This document shows, piece after piece, positions 7,701 through 13,764 of a stretch of 13,764 nt of DNA; the first letter of the stretch is position 1; each line of letters starts with the position of its first letter. Location: NCBI GenBank assembly GCA_002179805.1, contig NAVB01004903.1, positions 1 to 13,764 of the forward strand, in the 5' to 3' direction. Below the pieces are notes generated by a model. It had not been told where the DNA came from. It worked only from the letters and a program-made list of their open reading frames with translations, and did not search any database. This DNA comes from Acanthamoeba lenticulata. Taxonomy: Eukaryota; Discosea; Longamoebia; Acanthamoebidae. A program made the position numbers and the translations under genes.

Positions 7701-10679
7701 GCCGATGAGGAGCGACCGTGCGACCTGAGGTGGGAGACCTGGGTTGCTCAGCGCACGGCGCAGGTGCTCGCTCATGGACTGATGGACCGAGTCACACTCC
7801 TGCGCACGCAAACGTTGGTCCTCGGCCAGTACGAGCTGGACCATTCGCCCACCGGGCTTGGGCGGCAAGTGGTGGTGGGTCTCATTCTCAACCCCGAAAC
7901 TGCCCAGCGGCTCGTGGATATGGGCCCTCCCGCCGATGACACTGCCAAGGTCCCTCCTGCCCTTTACAGGCCTCTTTTTGTTGCGGCCTCCCCACATGAA
8001 GATTGACACAAAGCGTTGTGTGGACCTATTGTTCTGCAGGCCACTGAGTTCCGTCAGTTCTGGGGCCCCAAGTCGGAAATGCGACGCTTCAAGGATGGCA
8101 AGATCAACGAAGCTGTCGGTACGTTTCTTCGGTTGCCCTCTTCTCCTTCGCCCCTCCCTTTTCTTCTTTGGCCCCTCCGGATCCCTGGCGTCGGCCAGTC
8201 CTCTCCATGACATGAGGGCATTCGCTTATGATCACCTTCTCTCTTCAATTGTGTGCAGTGTGGAATCCCGAGGGTAACATGCGCTATTCGATCGTGCGGG
8301 ATGCGTCCAGCTATCTGCTGAATCGCCACCTCAACATTCCCTCATCCTCTATCCGCGCTGTGATCGACCAGTTCGACGGCCTCTTGACGCATCGTAACAA
8401 GAGTATGGCTCGCCCCTCCCCCCTCCAATCCGTTTGGGGAAGAACAGACACTCATCTCTCATTCGATGGTGGAACAAAATTGTGTTTATGGTAAACAGCC
8501 AAGATTGTGGACACGTCACCAACCATCATTACGGCCTTCGATCGACTATCCATCCAGCTCAAGGCCCTCGGGGAGGAATATCTGCCGCTGGGCATCGTAG
8601 CGCTCTATCAGGTGTGAACCGTCCCTTCCCTGCCCTTCCTCCTACAAGCTCTAAATGGCTGCGTATTGATGTTCGCAGGTGAGCGCCGAGTTCCGGCTGA
8701 CGGAGGTGTACCCGCAGCAGCCCATCCACAAGACCAAGCCCAACCATCTGGGGCTCGTCTGTGTGGACCCCATCACGGTGGCGATTCAGGTGCGCCTGGC
8801 GCCTTCTCTGTGGACCTCAGCTGCAGAGCGCTCCTCTCACATTTATGGACGCGTGACAGTTGGAGTCGAGCGCGGCGTGGCCCGACGATCTCACTGCCAT
8901 CCGCAAGCTCAAGGCGGCCTTCTACATCAAACTGGCGGAAGGGTACCAGCCCTGCCTGCCTCGGCGCCCCATCGACTCGCGACGACGTTTTGATTGTGTG
9001 TTTGTCCTCCTGCTGCGCTCAACACAGGTTGAACAAGAAGTACGGTCATGTGTGCACGCCCACGCCGCAGTGGATCGATGTGCAGCTGAAGAAGGAGGGC
9101 TTCGTGTTCCGCTTCTTCATCCACCAGCAGAAGGAGATCAACCTCATGATCAAGTCTGGTAAGTGCAGCCCTTTGAGAGAACACACTCAATGATGATATG
9201 ATGGTTCTCGTGCTGTTATTGACACGTGATCACGGCGTTACCACAGACGAAGCCTTTGAAGAAAAGGCAGCTCTTCCTGAACGCGTGTTGCAAGCGGCCC
9301 AGCATGCCGGACGTATGCATGGCTTCTCCCACCGACACATTTCCTATCCGCTGGCCGCGCGCCTGGCCAAGCTGTGGATCCACTCTCACATGTTCTCCGG
9401 CTACCTGAGCGATGTGCGTTGCCGCCTCCTTTCTCCCTCTTTTCTCGTCTCTCGCCTGACACATGTGCACACGCGCGCTTATATGAGCACAGGAGCTGGT
9501 GGAGCTGCTTGTGGCATCAGTGTATACCAACCCTCGGCCGTATGAGACGCCACACAACCACGTGATCGGCTTCTTGCGATTCCTGCAGCTGCTCAGCACC
9601 TTTAACTGGGAGGAGACGGCTCTTGTCGTGGACATTGACAATGAGTTTGATTACGACGACTATCAGCAGATTCAAACCACTTACGACCGCCTCCGCAGCC
9701 TTCAGGTGCCTACATTTTTTGCCTTTCCTCTGTCTCTATCCTTCCCTTTTCCGCATGACTGTTCTTTCGTCTGCTGCGTTCATAAGCGGAAATCATCTAA
9801 CGCGAAGACACCACACACACACATGTACAAATCGAAAACGTAGAGAGCGGCCAAGGAGCGGGGTACCAAGATCAAGGAGACGGCTCTTTTCCTTTCCACC
9901 CCGTCGGACAAGTATGCCCGGCTCACTCGGTACGCCACGCTACGCCTATGGTCCTGCGGCGAGCCACCGTCGGTGCGATAACATGCACCAATTAATGTGT
10001 GTTGATTACTCTGTACAGGCACACGCCAACGACGTTGATTTTCAAGCGGGTTGTGGGCTACGCAAAGCAGTCGTACCGCATCCTCCGTGAACTCGTGGAG
10101 AACCCTTTCACCGCCGAGGCCAAGTGGAAGGCGTTGTTTGTCACGCCGCTGGCTCCCTACGATGTGCTTATCCACCTGGAGTCTGCCGTAGGCTCAGCGG
10201 CCAACTCTTCCAGCAAGTACAAGAACCTGCAGCTGCCCAAGAAGCAGCCTGTCTACGTGGGTCTCGACCTCGTGCAGAACTACCTGAACGAACTCAGGAT
10301 GCGCTTCGGTCACCTGGCGCTCTTCTTCCACAACGGCCTCGAAGGGCGAGTGATCGGCGTCGTGTGGAAGCCCGGCACCTTCACGCCCAAGCCGTTCAAG
10401 GTGCAGAATGCCGAATATGCCATGCCCGTGGCCAACCTCCCCACGGACTCGCCGTTGATACAGGTGTCGAACCGACTTTTCTTTTTTTCTTGCTGGCTCT
10501 GGCCCCACTTCTGGGAGCTGACCACCCGGGTGTGTGCATTCAATGTTGTACAGAAATTGAACATCAAGGTCGATCTCACGAGCAAGGTACCGCAAGTGGT
10601 GACCAACATCTTCGAGCTGCTCGACGCATTCGCGGAGATGGGCAACGGCCTCGTGCGAGACGTCCAGCCCAACCTGTAA
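4795..10679 (+). CDS. NOL6: NOL6 / Nrap / Utp22-like nucleolar protein
   Basis: Scaffold of the small-subunit processome in the nucleolus, needed for pre-18S rRNA processing (Utp22 in yeast, where it works with Rrp7 in UTP-C). Exons: 4795-4824, 4947-5441, 5555-5662, 5748-5930, 6022-6152, 6260-6435, 6515-6669, 6735-6885, 6968-7032, 7125-7223, 7301-7416, 7676-7949, 8040-8118, 8259-8402, 8499-8611, 8679-8789, 8860-8942, 9028-9158, 9247-9413, 9493-9705, 9844-9929, 10019-10463, 10554-10679. These total 3681 nt, or 1226 aa, close to human and yeast lengths. The N-terminus is basic (KRKRR), then strongly acidic (about residues 70-140). Nrap signatures follow in order: VLVLGSYLL...LNVDV (248-266, nucleotidyltransferase-like fold), FRQFWGPKSEMRRFKDG (665-681), LKKEGFVFRF, RLAKLWIHSHMFSGYL, GFLRFLQLLSTFNW, YDVLIHL and ALFFHNG...VIGVVWKP near the end. 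The first exon (10 aa) is least certain: its acceptor has little pyrimidine, but exon 2 has no usable ATG and is closed by an upstream in-frame stop at 4920. Confidence 0.93.
7497..7594 (+). ncRNA. possible intronic box C/D-like small RNA
   Basis: Inside the longest NOL6 intron (7417-7675, 259 nt), a perfect RTGATGA box C motif (7497-7503) is followed at box C/D spacing by CTGA (7591-7594), with a strong hairpin between them. Intronic location in a ribosome-biogenesis gene is typical of snoRNA hosts. Against the call: the bases flanking the two boxes pair over only about three positions, I see no clear C' or D' boxes, and I cannot name an rRNA target. It is listed as a candidate only. Confidence 0.18.
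7534..7571 (+). other. strong 38-nt hairpin in NOL6 intron
   Basis: The 17-nt arms 7534-7550 and 7555-7571 pair at 16 of 17 positions (13 Watson-Crick, 3 G-U, one C-A mismatch at 7544/7561) around a TCGC loop at 7551-7554. It lies in the middle of the 259-nt intron, away from both splice sites. A rough estimate suggests such a hairpin could occur by chance about once in several windows of this size, so the structure is visible but function is not shown. Confidence 0.55.
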
Positions 10680-10868
10680 AACGGCAAGGCGCCAGAAGAG
10701 AGAAGAGAGAATCGAGATGTTGCCAAATTAAATTCAGAGAAATAGCCACTACACCTAAAGAATGGTTGGTATTTTTCGGTTTTTTCATTGCGTGCGCGAC
10801 TTGGCAACAAACGATCAAATCTCTGGAGGATCCTCTGCACCAGTTACCGCAAAACAGTGATCTAAGAC
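10680..10868. other. intergenic spacer with candidate ATTAAA poly(A) signal
   Basis: This 189-bp gap between NOL6 and the EF-hand gene has an ATTAAA hexamer at 10727-10732, 48 nt past the NOL6 stop, a plausible variant polyadenylation signal. The remainder should hold the EF-hand promoter. An in-frame TAA at 10863-10865, two codons before the next ATG, separates the two genes. No other feature is visible. Confidence 0.5.
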
Positions 10869-12102
10869 ATGGGACACAAGGGCTCGAAGGAGAGTCGACG
10901 ACTCGAAACGGACAAAAAGCGGTGTACGTTCTTCACGTTTCTAATAAGAAGTTGGGCGCTACTGACCACCCTTCCACAGACGGCAGCGTCTCATCAAGCA
11001 TGGTCAAAAAGCTGCAGGAGGACACACACTGTACGTAACGACAACCCAACGGCCCACACACGTGCCTCTACCTCGTTCTCAAAATGCTTGGTGCGTGTGT
11101 GTGTGTGCACAGTTGACAAAGTAGAGGTCAAGGCCCTCTACGCTACCTTCAACGAGTGCGCCACTGACGGCAAGCTCGATCGGCCAGCCTTTAAGAAGGC
11201 TCTAGGGTACGCCAGTGGCCATGTGGGGTGTGCAGATATGGGTGAGTGAGTAGCGGAAGGGAGGGCTAACGTGTGCTCGATCGTGATGGCAGCAAGCTCG
11301 AGGATGCCGGACTGAAGAAGCTCGACGACACACCCTTCCCTGATCGCATGTTCGAGCTTTTGGACCTGAACAAGGATGGCGTGGTCGACCTGCAGGAGTT
11401 CATCTCCGGCCTCTCCTTCTTGTGCAAGGGCACTCTCGAGGAGAAGCTCCTCCGTACGGTGTCCCTCTTCAGCGAATGGAACCTTGTTTTTTGTTGCACG
11501 TCACAAAACCAGGCGAGCGACTATCGACCTTTCTCACCCCACCTTGGTGTTTTGTCTGTACAGTTTCTTTCAAGGCCTATGACATCGACAACAACGGTTT
11601 CATCACCAAGGACGAGCTCTGCCTCATGTTCAAGCAGGTGCCACGTCTCCTCCTTTTCCTCCTCTCCTTTCTCTCGAGGGCTTCAAGCATGCATGGCTCT
11701 AATACGAAGGACCTGTCGGCCCTGCGGGGTGAGAGTAGGCGTGGATCTCGGGGTTCAAGGCCCTCTGCACATCTCATGGTAACGAGGAGCTCTCCATGGA
11801 GGAGCTCAACGACTTTGCTGAGGAGATGGCGACTCTTTTTGCTGACAACGCCTTCGAGACCCTGGATACCAACGGTACAGGAACCGCACCTGCTTGTTTG
11901 GTTTGTTCGTCTGTGAAGGGGGAGGTAGAGGACTCGAGGCAGGAAGAGAAGATGCACGCAGCACTCCTTTTCTAACCATAAGAGCCCTCTTTCAGGAGAC
12001 GGCAAGCTTTCGTTTGATGAGTTCAAAGAGTTTGCTATGGCCGAGCCGAAGATCACCGCTACTCTTAACGGCTACAAAAAGGAGGTCACCATCACCTTCT
12101 AG
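10869..12102 (+). CDS. EF-hand calcium sensor with likely N-myristoylation signal
   Basis: Predicted 225-aa EF-hand protein resembling the calcineurin B / CBL / neuronal calcium sensor group; the exact subfamily is not assigned. Exons: 10869-10923, 10980-11030, 11113-11206, 11293-11453, 11564-11637, 11739-11874 and 11996-12102 (TAG 12100-12102). An in-frame TAA two codons upstream supports this ATG. The start MGHKGSK has Gly2, Ser6 and Lys7, the N-myristoyltransferase pattern. Three EF-hand loops look canonical: 91-102 (DLNKDGVVDLQE), 127-138 (DIDNNGFITKDE) and 188-199 (DTNGDGKLSFDE). A first loop near 49-60 is degenerate and probably does not bind calcium. The gap between the last two loops, about 50 residues including AWISGFKALC, is longer than usual; exon 6 supplies most of it, and its acceptor (11738) is chosen by frame. 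The likely role is calcium-dependent control of an unknown partner at a membrane. Confidence 0.86.
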
Positions 12103-12279
12103 TGCTTCACTGCGCCTGGACAGATTTTGGGGTGAGAATAAAATAAAATAATAAAATAAAAGGGCCCATGAATTCCATGCAGGCGAGGGATGAGTTTGAG
12201 GCGTCGCTGTTTTACCACGCACAGAAGTACTGGAATTGGCGCACAAAACATGGGGTCTCTTGAGAGAAAGCTTTCCTCC
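12103..12279. other. shared 3' spacer between convergent genes
   Basis: Only 177 bp separate the two convergent stop codons. The plus strand has the AATAAA cluster described separately. On the minus strand I find no AATAAA or ATTAAA here, so the KOW-gene transcript either uses another signal or ends inside the EF-hand gene. Confidence 0.5.
12137..12160 (+). terminator. clustered AATAAA polyadenylation signals
   Basis: Four overlapping or adjacent AATAAA hexamers start at 12137, 12142, 12150 and 12155, 34-53 nt after the EF-hand stop codon. On the other strand the same stretch is T-rich and lies about 120 nt past the stop of the converging KOW gene. It is the clearest 3'-end signal in the window. 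Confidence 0.65.
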
Positions 12280-13764
12280 TCAGTCGCCCCGGTACTCGGA
12301 GATGTCGTCAAGGCGGTAAGTGCCCACTTCGCCGGCCCAGTCGCCCTCGAACTGTACGACAGCCGTCTCCTTGGACGTGCTCTTCTCGAGCAGCTTCCCG
12401 ATCTTGCCCCGGTCGCGGCCCAGCACGACTATCACTCGCCGCCCGACATCAGGAATCACAGTCTCCACTTGCCTTTGCTTGATATCTGTAACAAAATAAA
12501 TAAATATGATCAAAAAAGTTAAACGCGATTGCGAGATGCGGCAGCACACGTACTCTCGAGGATCCGTCCTGAGTCGAGCATGATGGTGCAGATGTCACCA
12601 GCAACGACATCGACGACCTTCACCTTCTTGCGGTAGTACCTAATACGTGGGTGCGCAAAGAAAGAGATGGAGACTCTTAGTCACCCCAATAGGAAGAGAG
12701 AAAGAGAGAGAGAGAGAGGCTACTACGCACTTTTCGCCGAGGCTCTTGCTGACGATGCGGACGGTGATGCCTGGCCGCAGCCACACGGGTTCCTTCCTCT
12801 CCTCCCTGGACCTGTCGCTCTTCTTGCTCTTGCTGTCTTTCTTCCGGTCGTCCTCCTTAGTGGGCGACTTTTTCTTCTTTTCTTCATGCCGCCCATCTCT
12901 GCTGGTGCTTTGCGAGGAGGACTTGCTGTCACTGCTCGTGGCTTGCACCCACTCGACCTCCCCCTCCTTTGTCTGCGCGTCGTCATCGTCACCGTCGTCC
13001 TCCTCTTCCATATCTACAGTGTCGTCGGTGCTGCCGCTTTCGCGGATGCCGAGAGCCGGGTGGCCTTGCTTCAGTTGCCCCTCGTTGAGCGGCACCAGGT
13101 CTGTTCGGTTGACCGTCACCTCCTGTGTGTGTTCACAAACGAAGGGGAACCCAAACAGTCAGACGATGATGATGCATGTGCATGGTGAGCGCGCTAAGGC
13201 AAAGAAGCGGCAAGGGTCCAGCCAACACGGCAACGTACCTCCTCGCTCTCGAACCGGATGCGAATCTTGTCGTTGGGGAGGACCTGCACGACGCGGGCGT
13301 ACATGCCCTCGTGATCGCCGGCGATCACGCCAGCAAGGTTGCCTGGGTGGATCCCCTCTGGCCGGAAAGCGACCAGCTTCTGGTCCAAGTCGCGCACATG
13401 CCGCTGTCGCCCGTCCTTGTCCCGCGGCAACACCATCATTTGCTGCGCACGCCAAATTTTGTTTGCTTTGTTTAGTGGTTCACGTTTGCGCCTGTGAACA
13501 GAGCCCCTCTCGGCATAGGTGGGCGGCGAGGGCCTGAGGCCTTTACCTTGGGTTGGCGCGACTCGCCCGGCTTGATGTACTTCTTTTTGGTCGGTTCGGG
13601 AGCCTTCGGAGCGGCGCCGAGACCCAGCCGATGGTGCCGCGCAATGAACTCGACCGGCTTCACAACACTGTGTTGGATGAGGAGACGAGAAGGAGAAAGA
13701 GGTATGTCAGGCATGAAGGGGGCAGAGCAGGACAGGGCTTTACGAGAGATCGGGGCCGTACGCC
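12280..13764 (-). CDS. GPKOW: GPKOW / MOS2 / Spp2-like KOW-domain splicing factor (5' partial)
   Basis: Homologue of GPKOW (MOS2 in plants, Spp2 in yeast), which joins the spliceosome and stimulates the DEAH helicase DHX16/Prp2. Minus-strand exons: 13764-13744 (open at the window edge), 13667-13547, 13442-13239, 13122-12731, 12639-12554 and 12485-12280 (stop 12282-12280), giving 342 residues. The segment AYGPDLS-VVKPVEFIARHHRLGLGA matches the end of the G-patch region and the family's RxxRLGLGA motif. KOW1 (GNLAGVIAGDHEGMYARVVQV in two parts, about 13343-13280) follows. Then comes a charged Asp/Glu- then Lys/Ser-rich linker (about 13060-12790). The C-terminal block opens with EPVWLRPGITVRIVSKS, continues YYRKKVKVVDVV and LDSGRILE, and ends in QVETVIP plus KOW2 (RRVIVVLGRDRGKIGKLL, about 12441-12385). 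KOW motifs also occur in SPT5, but WLRP...LETVIP and the RLGLGA segment favour GPKOW. The start and most of the G-patch are outside the window. Confidence 0.88.
12691..12718 (-). repeat. GA/CT simple repeat in intron
   Basis: A purine run on the plus strand reads as an uninterrupted CT-rich tract on the coding strand of the KOW gene, near the 5' end of intron 12730-12640. It is low-complexity DNA and may vary in length. It lies too far from the acceptor to be its polypyrimidine tract. Confidence 0.7.

Noticed and set aside
7623..8213. 196-codon minus-strand open frame
   Set aside because: It is antisense to NOL6 exons 12-13 and the introns around them; the plus-strand frames carry the Nrap signatures.
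9190..9196. ATGATGA, a box C-like motif in NOL6 intron 9159-9246
   Set aside because: No CTGA box D follows within the intron and the flanks do not pair.
10461..10475. Sequence resembling a tRNA B box on the minus strand
   Set aside because: One key position differs from the consensus, no A box or cloverleaf can be built, and it spans an exon-intron border.
10124..11038. 304-codon plus-strand open frame
   Set aside because: It is a shifted-frame shadow of the last NOL6 exons running through the spacer into the EF-hand gene. Its translation is low-complexity with no family motif.
12647..13537. 296-codon plus-strand open frame
   Set aside because: It lies antisense to the KOW gene; Ser/Leu-rich translation is what the reverse of a Lys/Asp/Glu-rich linker gives.
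12280..13764. KOW gene as SPT5
   Set aside because: KOW motifs first suggested SPT5, but the RLGLGA segment, the WLRP and LETVIP-type motifs, and the absence of an NGN domain or further KOW repeats fit GPKOW better.

Overview
The window is eukaryotic nuclear DNA. It is GC-rich and gene-dense, and it is packed with short GT-AG introns: I place 51 introns in five genes, most of them 56-140 nt. Many introns start GTACG or GTGCG and end CAG or TAG. Standard-code reading works throughout. Intron density, base composition and protein similarity suggest a free-living amoeba of the Acanthamoeba type. This is inference; no rRNA or marker locus is present. Exon coordinates are my own manual splicing, chosen so that reading frames and family motifs join exactly.

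Layout: (1) 1-2087, plus strand: the 3' part of an ADAT1-like tRNA adenosine deaminase, with its 5' end outside the window. (2) 2258-4535, plus strand: a 10-exon gene joining an N-terminal DEP domain to a complete FSP1/AIFM2-like FAD/NAD(P)H oxidoreductase. (3) 4795-10679, plus strand: a 23-exon NOL6/Nrap/Utp22 gene for a small-subunit processome scaffold of about 1226 aa. (4) 10869-12102, plus strand: a 7-exon EF-hand calcium sensor of 225 aa with a likely N-myristoylation signal. (5) 12280-13764, minus strand: the 3' part of a GPKOW/MOS2/Spp2-like splicing factor with two KOW motifs, converging on the EF-hand gene. Intergenic gaps are 170-260 bp.

Three of the five genes act in RNA metabolism (tRNA editing, ribosome assembly, spliceosome remodelling). 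Nothing in the sequence suggests co-regulation beyond proximity. The other two are a membrane/redox-type enzyme and a calcium sensor. I see no mobile element, CRISPR array, tRNA or rRNA gene.

The most unusual item is the DEP-oxidoreductase fusion. The last DEP strand and the FAD-binding Rossmann motif lie in one uninterrupted exon, so the fusion does not depend on splice prediction. Secondary items are a strong hairpin flanked by box C/D-like motifs in the longest NOL6 intron, three stop-free introns whose length is a multiple of three (one would encode a transmembrane-like segment), and a GTRCG-biased donor site.
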